From assembly GCF_029382255.1 (NCBI RefSeq), contig NZ_JARLLG010000011.1:62001-126000 (forward strand): a stretch of DNA of 64,000 nt, read 5' to 3'. Position numbers and translations under genes: made by a program. Source of the stretch: Isoptericola croceus (GTDB lineage: Bacteria > Actinomycetota > Actinomycetes > Actinomycetales > Cellulomonadaceae). Positions 8,569 to 17,100 of the stretch are shown here, in pieces; the first letter of the stretch is position 1, and the number at the start of each line of letters is the position of its first letter. Under the pieces are notes generated by a model, which was not told where the DNA came from, did not search any database, and saw nothing but the letters and a program-made list of their open reading frames with translations.

Positions 8569-9551
8569 CCGACCAACTGTGTCGTCACCCCGATGACCTG
8601 GAGGCCCTCGTCGCCCGCACCGCTGCGGCACGGGGCCTTCCGGCTCCTTACGTCGAGAAGGACTTCTGGGTCACCGAGGTACTCCGCGCCGCCTCTGTCG
8701 ACCGGACCGTCGGAATGCCCGACGGATCGACTGCGCCGGTGGTATTCCTGTTCAAGGGTGGCACCAGCCTGAGCCGCGTCTTCGGGATCGTGGACCGCTT
8801 CTCCGAGGACGTCGACCTGCTCGCCGTCTTCCCCGACGGCGCCGCAGCCAACGCCCGGCACAAGGTCCTCAAGCAGGTCGACACCGACGTCACTGCCCAA
8901 CTCGGCCTGACCAAGTCCGACGTCACTATAGGCGCGTCGACGACTGGCGTGAAGCGGTACACGACCTACCACTACCCCGTCGCCGAGTACGACGAAGGAC
9001 TCAAGGAAGGCGTGCTTCTCGAACTCGGCAGCCGCGGCGGCACCTACCCCGCCGGACCGCACTCCTACCGCTCGATGGTCGCCGATTACGCGATCACCGA
9101 GCTCGGCGAGACCGAGGACACCTGGGAGGAGTTCGCCTCCTTCACGGTCAACGTGCTGGCGCCCGAGCGGACCCTGCTGGAGAAGGTCGCCGCTGTCCAC
9201 GACGCCGCAGTGCGCAGCGACACCGAGATCCTGCTCAAGCACGGCCGGCACTTCTACGACATCGACCGGCTCCTCAACACCGCGACCGTCGTCGAGGCAC
9301 TCGACGCACTGGGGTCGGACGGGTTCGCCGAGCTGGTCGAGGATATCAACGCCCACAGCGCCGACGCCGGGTTCTCCTGGAGCCCACGCCCCGATGGCGG
9401 GTACGCCGACAGCCCGGCCTTCGACCCACACTCCGAAGCGCGCGAGACGATCCGCGCGGCGTTCGACGCCGCACAGGACCTCATCCACGGCACCCGGATC
9501 ACCCTCGATGACGTGACCATGACTGTCCAGACGAACCGCGAACGGCTATGA
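8565..9551 (+). CDS. abiEii: AbiEii-type nucleotidyltransferase toxin
   Basis: A 328-aa protein with the Pol-beta-fold nucleotidyltransferase signature: EKDFWVTEVLR (31-41), FKGGTSLSRVFG (63-74) and FSEDVDLL (79-86), the Asp pair being the metal ligands. Further family-like blocks are LLEKVAAVHDA and RHFYDIDRLL. AbiEii/MenA-type toxins transfer nucleotides to tRNA or other targets and halt growth; the target here cannot be read from sequence. It is translationally coupled to the antitoxin and is the last gene before the right end of the island, a position typical of a maintenance or phage-abortive module. Confidence 0.9.
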   Translation: MTDQLCRHPDDLEALVARTAAARGLPAPYVEKDFWVTEVLRAASVDRTVGMPDGSTAPVVFLFKGGTSLSRVFGIVDRFSEDVDLLAVFPDGAAANARHKVLKQVDTDVTAQLGLTKSDVTIGASTTGVKRYTTYHYPVAEYDEGLKEGVLLELGSRGGTYPAGPHSYRSMVADYAITELGETEDTWEEFASFTVNVLAPERTLLEKVAAVHDAAVRSDTEILLKHGRHFYDIDRLLNTATVVEALDALGSDGFAELVEDINAHSADAGFSWSPRPDGGYADSPAFDPHSEARETIRAAFDAAQDLIHGTRITLDDVTMTVQTNRERL

Positions 9552-9565
9552 CATCGTGATCGCCG

Positions 9566-9587
9566 AGCGTACCCAGAGCGTACCCAG
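9566..9587 (+). repeat. Two tandem 11-bp repeats near the island right end
   Basis: AGCGTACCCAG occurs twice back to back (9566-9576, 9577-9587). The core GCGTACCCAG also occurs once near the left end at 1116-1125. Such short repeats close to both attachment sites fit integrase arm-type binding sites. Confidence 0.55.
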
Positions 9588-9600
9588 CGACCTGATCAGC

Positions 9601-9617
9601 GACGTTTCCGCAGGTCA
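9601..9617 (-). repeat. 17-bp inverted repeat, right copy
   Basis: GACGTTTCCGCAGGTCA is the reverse complement of 1057-1073. It lies 19 bp before the right direct repeat. Confidence 0.6.
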
Positions 9618-9636
9618 GCAGTGGTCATCCAGTCAC

Positions 9637-9652
9637 TACTACGACATCTGAT
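9637..9652 (+). repeat. Right attachment-type direct repeat (attR-like)
   Basis: An exact copy of 997-1012. The following sequence, with its strong hairpin at 9671-9708, is what would have followed glnA before integration. Confidence 0.85.
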
Positions 9653-9670
9653 CGATAGTCGCAGCACGAG

Positions 9671-9708
9671 CGACGCCCTCGGACGACTTCGGTCGGCCGA
9701 GGGCGTCG
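9671..9708 (+). terminator. Displaced native glnA terminator
   Basis: CGACGCCCTCGG (9671-9682) pairs with CCGAGGGCGTCG (9697-9708), followed by TCTTTC. If the island were precisely excised, this hairpin would begin about 20 nt after the glnA stop, the expected terminator position. It now lies at the chromosomal side of the right junction. Confidence 0.7.
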
Positions 9709-9752
9709 TCTTTCGCCGGGCAGGAGAACGAGAGGGTGGGACGCCGCTCCCC

Positions 9753-9758
9753 TACTGT
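9753..9758 (+). promoter_or_regulatory. -10 box for the DUF429 gene
   Basis: TACTGT lies 7 nt before ATG 9766 with no ribosome-binding site between, suggesting a leaderless transcript. Confidence 0.45.
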
Positions 9759-9765
9759 CGATCCC

Positions 9766-10518
9766 ATGCGCTCCGCCGGGATCGACCTCTCGACCGACCC
9801 GAGGAAGACCGGTGTCGCGACGATCGAGTGGCGCCGCGACAGCGCGGTCCTGACGAGTCTCGCGCTCGGTGCGGACGACGACAATCTCGTCGCGCTGATC
9901 GATGGCGCCGACAAGTCCGGCATCGACTGCCCGCTGGGCTGGCCCTCGCCGTTCGTCGACTACGTCGTCGCCCACCGCGCCGGCGGGCAGAAGCTCACCG
10001 TCCCGGAGACCCGCAGGTCGCTCCTCCTGCGCACGACGGACCGGCACACGATCGAACGCACCGGCGTGCGGCCTCTCAGTGTCTCCGCCGACCGGATCGG
10101 CGCCACGGCCATGCGGTGCGCCGCACTCCTGTCGAGGCTGACGCAGGCCGGTGCCGCCGTCGACCGCTCAGGAATCGACGGGCCGGTCGTCGAGGTCTAT
10201 CCGGCAGCCGCGCTGAGGATCTGGGGGCTCCCGCACCAGGGCTACAAAGGGCCGACCTCGACGAACACAGCGGTTCGCGACGAACTGGTCCGGCGATGCG
10301 AGGCTCAGATGCCGTGGCTCGACCTCGGCGACCACACCGCCCTCTGCCGCACGTCGGACGACGCGCTCGACGCCGTGGTGTGCGCGGTCCTCGCCGGCCT
10401 GGCTCACCAAGGACTGTGCGAGCCGGTGCCGCCCGATGCCCTTCCCGAGGCGCGCACCGAAGGCTGGATCGCCCTGCCGTCCGCGGAACGGTCCGGGCAG
10501 CGGTTCCCGACGCCCTGA
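9766..10518 (+). CDS. DUF429 family protein (predicted RNase H-like fold)
   Basis: A 250-aa protein with the family features: an N-terminal acidic strand GIDLSTDPRKTGVA, the DGADKSGIDCPLGWPS block, VYPAAALRIWGL, and C-terminal TSDDALDAVVCAVLAGL with paired Asp. DUF429 proteins are predicted to adopt an RNase H-like nuclease fold, but their substrate is unknown. The start at 9766 is preferred over an upstream in-frame codon because the family N-terminus and a leaderless -10 both fit it. It is the first native gene after the island and stands alone. Confidence 0.75.
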   Translation: MRSAGIDLSTDPRKTGVATIEWRRDSAVLTSLALGADDDNLVALIDGADKSGIDCPLGWPSPFVDYVVAHRAGGQKLTVPETRRSLLLRTTDRHTIERTGVRPLSVSADRIGATAMRCAALLSRLTQAGAAVDRSGIDGPVVEVYPAAALRIWGLPHQGYKGPTSTNTAVRDELVRRCEAQMPWLDLGDHTALCRTSDDALDAVVCAVLAGLAHQGLCEPVPPDALPEARTEGWIALPSAERSGQRFPTP

Positions 10519-10592
10519 CCCGGCGATGGGTGATCACCCTGAACGCCCCCTGGTCTACGCCTGGAGCCCTGTCCGTCGCCGACCTGCACGGC

Positions 10593-10598
10593 TAGCGT
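10593..10598 (+). promoter_or_regulatory. -10 box for the ABC exporter operon
   Basis: TAGCGT ends 7 nt before GTG 10606, supporting 10606 as a leaderless start over the in-frame GTG at 10597, which overlaps the box. Confidence 0.45.
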
Positions 10599-10605
10599 GA
10601 GCCTC

Positions 10606-11520
10606 GTGCCAGTCATCTCCACGGAACGACTCACCAAGCGATATCCGGGCGTCACCGCGCTCGAGGCGCTGACCATCGACATCGGCGACGGCGTGACCGG
10701 GCTGGTCGGCGCGAACGGTGCCGGCAAGTCGACCCTCATCAAGATCCTCCTGGGGCTGACCGAGCCGACCTCGGGTGGTGCCAGTGTCCTGGGGCACGAC
10801 ATCCACACCGAGGGCCTCGCCCTGCGCAGCCGCGTCGGCTACATGCCGGAGCACGACTGCCTGCCGGGTGACGTCTCCGCCACCGAGCTGGTCGTCCACC
10901 TGGCCCGCATGTCCGGGCTGCCGACGTCGGCCGCCCGCGAGCGCGCCGCCGACACCCTGCGCCACGTCGGGCTCTACGAGGAGCGCTACCGGCCGATCGG
11001 CGGCTACTCCACCGGGATGAAGCAGCGGGTCAAGCTCGCCCAGGCCCTGGTCCACGACCCGGACGTGGTCTTCCTCGACGAGCCCACCAACGGCCTCGAC
11101 CCGGCCGGACGGGACGAGATGCTCGCCCTGGTGCGGCGCATCCACACCGACTTCGACATCTCCGTGCTGGTCACCTCGCACCTGCTCGGTGAGCTGGAGC
11201 GGATCTGCGACAACGTGGTGATCATCGACGGGGGCACGCTCCTGCGGTCCTCCTCGGTGGCCGACTTCACCCGGTCCAGCGCCCAGATCGCCCTGGAGGT
11301 CGTCGCGGAGCCCGCGGACGCTCTCGCCGCACTGACTGCCGTGGGCCTGCGGGTCACCCGGGACGGCCCCCTGCTGCTGATCGAGCTGGAGGGTGAGACG
11401 ACGTACGACCTGGTGCGCGACGCCGTCGCCGACCACGGGCTCGGGCTGGTCAGGCTGCAACCGCGGCGCCACCACATCGCCGAGGTGTTCGAGGAGGAGG
11501 CCACCCGTGTCACCCGCTGA
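10606..11520 (+). CDS. ABC transporter ATP-binding protein (first of the pair)
   Basis: The ATPase of an ABC-2-type transporter, about 304 aa. It shows Walker A GANGAGKST, signature STGMKQRVKLAQAL and Walker B VVFLDEPTNGLD, followed by the C-terminal extension typical of NatA/CcmA-like exporters. The start could also be GTG 10597. It overlaps the next gene by 14 nt, so the four genes 10606-14045 form one operon. Substrate cannot be told from sequence; two ATPase-permease sets in tandem suggest either two exporters or one heteromeric machine. Confidence 0.9.
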   Translation: MPVISTERLTKRYPGVTALEALTIDIGDGVTGLVGANGAGKSTLIKILLGLTEPTSGGASVLGHDIHTEGLALRSRVGYMPEHDCLPGDVSATELVVHLARMSGLPTSAARERAADTLRHVGLYEERYRPIGGYSTGMKQRVKLAQALVHDPDVVFLDEPTNGLDPAGRDEMLALVRRIHTDFDISVLVTSHLLGELERICDNVVIIDGGTLLRSSSVADFTRSSAQIALEVVAEPADALAALTAVGLRVTRDGPLLLIELEGETTYDLVRDAVADHGLGLVRLQPRRHHIAEVFEEEATRVTR

Positions 11521-12412
11521 CAGCGCGCCGTCAGGCGTCATCCACAACATCGGCTATCGCGGCTACGACGGCGAGCGCCTGACCCGACGCGGCATCACGT
11601 TCGGCCTCTACGCGCACAGCCTGCGCGGCATCTTCGGGCTGGGGCGCGCCGCTCGGTCCAAGGTCGTGCCCTTCGGCATGGTCGTCGTCATGCTGCTGCC
11701 TGCGGTCGTGCTCGCCGTCGTCGCCGTCGTCGGCGCGGGACTGGGTCAGCTCGACGGACCGGTGGTTCCGTACACGCGGTACGCGATGATCCTGCAGGCC
11801 GCCCTGGCCATCTTCGTCGCGGTCGCGGCACCCCAGGCGGTGTCGCTCGACCTGCGGTTCCACTCTCTGCCGCTCTACCTCGCGCGCCCGCTGGAGCGGG
11901 TCGACTACGTGCGGGCCAAGCTCGCCGCGATGACGACGGCGGTCTTCCTCCTGCTCGCGGCACCCCTACTGGTGCTGTACCTCGGCTCGCTGGCGGCCCG
12001 GTTCGACGCCGGACGCGAGACGCTCGACCTCGCCCAGGCGCTGCTCGGTGCGCTGCTGTTCGCGGCGGTCCTGTCCGGTCTGTCGCTGGTGATCGCGTCC
12101 CTGACCGCTCGCCGCGGGTTCGGCATCGCCGCGATCGTCACGGTGCTGGTGCTGAGCTACTCGATCGTCTCCAGCCTCCAGGGCGTGGTCGCCTTCGAGG
12201 CCGATGACGCGACGACGGCCGGATGGATCGGCCTCTTCTCCCCCATGACCCTCGTCGACGGGGTGCAGGTCTGGGCCTTCGGCGTCACGTCCTCGACGCC
12301 GGCCGGCCCCGCGGGCGACCTCGCCGGGCCCACGTTCCTCGTGGTCGCCCTCGCGTTCGTCGCACTGGCCTACTGGGCCCTGACCCGGCGCTACCGGAAG
12401 GTGAAGGTCTGA
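11507..12412 (+). CDS. ABC-2-type transporter permease (first of the pair)
   Basis: A 301-aa membrane protein starting at GTG 11507 inside the end of the ATPase gene. After a basic cytosolic N-terminus it has about six hydrophobic helices (for example VVVMLLPAVVLAVVAVVG and FLLLAAPLLVLYLGSLA). It contains the DYVRAK segment often seen in ABC-2 permeases between helices. It is coupled to the following ATPase by a TGATG overlap. It should form the channel driven by the 10606-11520 ATPase. Confidence 0.85.
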   Translation: MSPADSAPSGVIHNIGYRGYDGERLTRRGITFGLYAHSLRGIFGLGRAARSKVVPFGMVVVMLLPAVVLAVVAVVGAGLGQLDGPVVPYTRYAMILQAALAIFVAVAAPQAVSLDLRFHSLPLYLARPLERVDYVRAKLAAMTTAVFLLLAAPLLVLYLGSLAARFDAGRETLDLAQALLGALLFAAVLSGLSLVIASLTARRGFGIAAIVTVLVLSYSIVSSLQGVVAFEADDATTAGWIGLFSPMTLVDGVQVWAFGVTSSTPAGPAGDLAGPTFLVVALAFVALAYWALTRRYRKVKV

Positions 12413-13323
12413 TGGCCACGCTCAGGATCGAGGAGTGCTCGCGCTGGTTCGGCAACGTCGTGGCGGTGAACGACGTCTCGATGTCGATCGGCCCGGGGAT
12501 CACCGGGCTGCTGGGACCCAACGGCGCCGGCAAGTCAACCCTGCTCAACCTGCTCGCCGGGTTCCTGCCGCCGTCGGCCGGCACGGTGACGCTGGACGGT
12601 GCCGCCACCTGGAAGAACCCCGAAGCGTACCGGGTGCTCGGCATCGTCACGGAGCGGGAGGCCACCTACGACTTCCTCACCGGTCGGCAGCTCGTGGTGG
12701 CCAGCGCCGAGCTGCACGGGCTCGCGGACCCGGGCGCAGCAGCCCAGCGTGCGCTCGCGACCGTCGCCATGCAGGACGCCCAAGACCGCAAGGTCGGTGA
12801 GTACTCCAAGGGCATGAAGCAGCGGGTCAAGATGGCCTCCGCCCTCGTGCACGACCCGATGGTGCTGCTGCTCGACGAGCCGTTCAACGGGATGGACCCT
12901 CGCCAGCGCCTGCACCTGATCGAGCTGCTGCGGGGCATGGGGGCCGAGGGCCGGACCGTGCTGTTCAGCTCACACATCCTCGAAGAGGTGGAACAGCTCG
13001 CGCACCAGATCGAGGTGGTCGTCGCCGGCCGGTACGCGGCGTCGGGCGACTACCGCGAGATCCGGCGGCTCATGACCGACCGTCCGCACCAGTACACCAT
13101 CGTCTCGAGCGACGACCGGGTGCTCGCCTCCGCCCTCGTGGCCGACCCCTCGACGGCCGGGGTCAGCCTCGAGGACGGTGTCCTGCGGGTCCAGGCCCGG
13201 GAGTTCCTCCGCTTCGCGGAGCTGCTCCCCCGGGTCGCCCGCGACGCCGACGTCCGCCTGCTCGAGGTCTCGCCGGCCGACGAGTCCCTGGAGAGCGTCT
13301 TCTCCTACCTCGTCGAGAACTAG
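12412..13323 (+). CDS. ABC transporter ATP-binding protein (second of the pair)
   Basis: A 303-aa ATPase with Walker A GPNGAGKST, signature SKGMKQRVKMASAL, Walker B VLLLDEPFNGMD and switch His in LFSSHILEE. It resembles the first ATPase, and the two gene pairs probably arose by duplication. The start ATG overlaps the permease stop as TGATG. It works with the permease at 13332. Confidence 0.9.
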   Translation: MATLRIEECSRWFGNVVAVNDVSMSIGPGITGLLGPNGAGKSTLLNLLAGFLPPSAGTVTLDGAATWKNPEAYRVLGIVTEREATYDFLTGRQLVVASAELHGLADPGAAAQRALATVAMQDAQDRKVGEYSKGMKQRVKMASALVHDPMVLLLDEPFNGMDPRQRLHLIELLRGMGAEGRTVLFSSHILEEVEQLAHQIEVVVAGRYAASGDYREIRRLMTDRPHQYTIVSSDDRVLASALVADPSTAGVSLEDGVLRVQAREFLRFAELLPRVARDADVRLLEVSPADESLESVFSYLVEN

Positions 13324-13331
13324 GAGCCACC

Positions 13332-14045
13332 GTGAATCGCACCATCGTCCGCCTGACCGCCCAGGGGATGCTCGGCGGCAGACGCCTGTGGCTGCTCGGC
13401 GCCCTGGCCCTGCTGATCGTCGTGATCGCGGTCGCGACCCGGCTGCTCGTGCCGGTCTCGGAGGCCGACGCCGCCGGGCTGCTCCGCGCTGTCGCGTTCT
13501 CGACCTTCCTGCCCCTGTTCGGGCTCATCGTCGGCACCGGGGCGATCGCCCCCGAGATCGACGACGGCTCGATCGTGCACCTGCTGGCCAAGCCGGTCTC
13601 CCGGCACACGATCGTGCAGAGCAAGCTGCTGGTGGCGATCGGGGCCATCACAGCCCTGGCCGTCGTCCCGACGATGCTCGCCGCCGTCATCCTGGGCGCC
13701 GGGCCGCAGACGGTGCTGGCGTTCGGGGCGGGGGCGCTGGCCGCCGGCGCGGTCTACAGCGTGCTCTTCCTGCTGCTCACGGTGGTCACGCGGCACGCCG
13801 TCATCATCGGGCTGGTCTACGCCCTGATGTGGGAGAGCCTGGTCGGCAGCTTCGTCCCCGGCGCGCGGTCCCTCAGCGTGCAGCAGTGGGCGCTGTCCGT
13901 CACGGAGTCGATCGCTCCCGCCGGGCTCGTGACGGCGGACGTCGGCCTCGGCCTCGCCTGCGGCCTGATCGTGGGCGGCTTCGTCGCGGCGACCTGGTAC
14001 GCGGGCAACCGCCTGAACGTCCTCACGCTCGCCGCGGAGGACTGA
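13332..14045 (+). CDS. ABC-2-type transporter permease (second of the pair)
   Basis: A 237-aa polytopic membrane protein starting at GTG 13332, 8 nt after the ATPase stop. It has about six hydrophobic helices and the conserved IDDGSIVHLLAKPVSRHTIVQ-type loop of NosY-like permeases (key residues Asp-Gly-Ser and Lys-Pro). It is the last gene of the operon. Confidence 0.85.
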   Translation: MNRTIVRLTAQGMLGGRRLWLLGALALLIVVIAVATRLLVPVSEADAAGLLRAVAFSTFLPLFGLIVGTGAIAPEIDDGSIVHLLAKPVSRHTIVQSKLLVAIGAITALAVVPTMLAAVILGAGPQTVLAFGAGALAAGAVYSVLFLLLTVVTRHAVIIGLVYALMWESLVGSFVPGARSLSVQQWALSVTESIAPAGLVTADVGLGLACGLIVGGFVAATWYAGNRLNVLTLAAED

Positions 14046-14129
14046 CGCGGAGCACAGCGCAGGGTGAAGACCGAGGGACGAGGTACTCGCCCGTAGCGGA
14101 GCGCAGCGGCAGTCCGACCCACGGGCTCG

Positions 14130-14153
14130 GAGGACTGAGGCAGATCAGTCCTC
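14130..14153. terminator. Convergent terminator hairpin between the ABC operon and glnE
   Basis: GAGGACTGA (14130-14138) and TCAGTCCTC (14145-14153) are perfect inverted arms with a 6-nt loop. The hairpin covers the glnE stop codon and could serve both strands, though there is no T tract. Confidence 0.45.
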
Positions 14154-17100
14154 GCCGTACACGACGCGCTCCATGACGGTCCGTGCGCGCCGTGACGCAC
14201 GCAGGTAGAGCTCCTCCAGCTCGCCGCCCGTGCCCACGTCGCCCAGCAGGTTCGCCAGCCCGGACAGGGCCCAGGAATCGGCCGGCAGCACGTCGCCACG
14301 CGGTCCGCCGACCTTGCCCGACCACAGCACGAGGGCGGACCGCAGGCGGGACGCCAGGATCCACGCCTCGCGCAGCCACTCGGCGTCGTGCACGTCGAGC
14401 AGGCCTGCCGACTCCGCGGCGTCGAGCGCGGCCACGGTCTCGGTGACCCGCAGCCCGGGCACCTCGTGCGCGTGCTGGAGCTGCAAGAGCTGGACCGCCC
14501 ACTCGACATCGGAGACGCCGCCACGGCCGAGCTTGAGATGACGCGTCGGGTCGGCTCCGCGCGGGAGCCGTTCGGCCTCGACCCGCGCCTTGATGCGGCG
14601 CACCTCCCGCAACGCGGTCGCGGAGAGCCCGCCGGCCGGGTAACGGTACCGGTCGACCATCGCCGCGAACCGCCCGGCGAGCTCGACGTCGCCACCGAGG
14701 GCTCCTGCGAGTGGCCGGGCCCGCAGCAGCGCCTGCTGCTCCCACACGTCGATCCACCGCTCGTAGTACTCGCTGTACGAGCCGAAGGTGCGCACCAGAG
14801 CGCCCTGACGTCCCTCAGGACGCAGATCGGCATCGGTCGGAAGGTTCGGCTCGGGCCCGACGGCGGAGAGCATCTTCTGCAGCGTCCGCGCGGTCCGCAG
14901 TGCGAAGTCCTGCGCCTGCTCGGCGTCCGCGCCGGGGAGCGGGTCGTGCACGAACATCACGTCGGCGTCCGAGCCGTAACCCATCTCGCGCCCCCCGATG
15001 CGCCCCATCGCGACGACCAGCATCCGGGTGGGGTTCGCCGCAGGGTCGGGGCCGAGCCCCATCTCGGAACGGGCCGCGAACTCGGCCACCCGCTGCCCGC
15101 CGAGCAGCACCATGTCCGCGGCGTCCGTGATCGCCGCCTGGGCACGCACCGGGTCGAGGACACCCAGGACCTCGCCGGCGCCGGTCCGGGCGAGCTCGCG
15201 CCGCCGCAGGGCGCGCAGCTTGGTCCCGGCGGGCCCGGGGTCCTCGGACCGGGCGAGGACGGCGTCGGCCTCCGCCGCGAGCCGCTGTGGTCCGCGCGGC
15301 TCCAGCCGCGACGTCTCGGCGAGCCACTGGACCGACTCGGGCGACCGGGCCAGTGCCTCGGCCAGGTAGCGCGACGACGCCAGCAGGTGCGCGAGGTGGT
15401 ACGCCGCGTTGCCGGAGTCGCGCAGCAGCCTCAGGTACCAAGGGGTCCCGCCGAGCGCCTCCGAGAGCTTGCGGAAGGCGAGCAGCCCCGCGTCCGGGTC
15501 GGCACCGTCGGCGAACCACCCGAGCATGACCGGCAGGAGCTGGCGCTGCAGCGCCGCACGCCGTGACGTCCCCTCGGTGAGCGCCACGACGTGACGCATC
15601 GCCCCGTCGGGATCGCGGTAGCCGACGGCAGCGAAGCGGGCGCGGGCCGCCTCCGGAGCGAGCGACAGCTCGTCGTCGGAGAGCTGCGCCCACGCCGGCA
15701 GCAGCGGCCGGTAGAAGACGGCCTCGTGCAGCGCCCGGACCTCCCGGCGGGTGTCCCGCCAGCGGCGCATCAGGTCGTCGGCACCCTGGCCGCGCATCCC
15801 CAGCGACCGGGCGAGGCGGCGCAGGTCCTCCTCGGAGGTCGGCAGCAAGTGCGTCCGCCGCAGCCGGAAGAGCTGCACCCGGTGCTCCAGGGAACGCAGG
15901 AAGCGGTAGCACTCCCCCATCCGGGCCGCGTGCTCGCGTCCCACGAACCCTGCCTCGGCGAGCGTGTCCAGGGCCGCGAACGTGTTGGCGGCGTGGATCC
16001 TCTCGGCCGTGCGGCCGTGCACGAGCTGGAGGAGCTGCACGGTGAACTCGACGTCGCGCAGACCCCCCTTGCCGAGCTTGATCTGCCGGTCGGCCTCGGC
16101 GACGGGGACGTTCTGCTCCACGCGACGGCGCATCGCCTGCGCGTCCTCGACGAAGTGGTCGCGGTTCACGGCCGCCCACACGAACGGGTCGACGGCGTCC
16201 CGGTACGCGGCGCCGAGCTCGACGTCGCCCGCGACGTGCCGCGCCTTGAGCAGCGCCTGGAACTCCCAGGTAGCGGCCCAGCGCTCGTAGTAGGCCAGGT
16301 GGCTCTCGAGCGACCGGACGAGCGGTCCCTGCTTGCCCTCGGGGCGCAGCGCGGCGTCGACCTCCCACAGCGACGGCTCGACCGACGTTCCGCCACACAC
16401 CTTCTGCAGGCGGGACGCGAGCTGGGTGCCCACCCGCATGGCGGCGGCCTCGTCCATCACCGGCGTGCCGTCCGCCGCCAGCGCCGGCTCGCAGACGTAC
16501 ACCACGTCGACGTCGGAGACGTAGTTGAGCTCCCTGCCACCGGTCTTGCCCATGCCGATCACCGCCAGCCGCACGCCCGCGCCGTGGTCCGGCAGCTGGG
16601 AGCGGGCGATCGCGAGCGCTGCCTCCAGTGCCGCGGCGGCGAGATCGGCGAGCGCCGCGGCGACGGCGGGCAGCACGGCCAGCGGGTCGGTGGAGGTCAG
16701 GTCGGTGGCGGCGATCCGCAGCAGGTGTGCTCGGTAGGCCCGCCGCAAGGCGTCCGTGGCGGTGCTGGCGGCAGCGTCGCTCCATTCGTCCGCGGCGACC
16801 GGGACCTCCGCGGACGGGTCCGCGCCGACGGCGCGCAGCAGGTCGGCACGGACGGCTGCAGGGTCGGAGCCGATACCGGAGTCGTCACCGGCCAGCACGT
16901 CGAGGAGGTCGGGACGCCGCACGATCTCGTCGCCGAGGGCGGACGACGCACCCAGCACGGCGAACAGCCGCGTGCGGGTGGAGCTCTCCGGTTCCGAGGA
17001 CTCGACGGCCAGCAGGCGGTCCATACGGTCGCCGGTGCCCGGCGCGCCGGCGAGGCGGACGAGCTGCAGGAGGGCGAGGTCGGGATCGGCCGTAGCTCCG

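Larger units (their letters stand above)
1013..9652 (+). mobile_element. 8.6-kb integrated genomic island in the 3' end of glnA
   Basis: The segment lies between 16-bp direct repeats and contains an integrase remnant, an ISL3 transposase remnant, a 1749-aa putative NTPase and an AbiE-type toxin-antitoxin pair. Both ends carry related integrase-arm-like sequences: a 17-bp inverted pair (1057-1073 and 9601-9617) and a GCGTACCCAG element near the left end (1116-1125) and twice near the right end. The codons of the large gene are visibly richer in A/T than the flanking chromosome. Because the integrase is truncated and frameshifted, the element is probably fixed unless an integrase acts in trans. 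The cargo suggests a defence or maintenance island; that role is inference. Confidence 0.85.
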
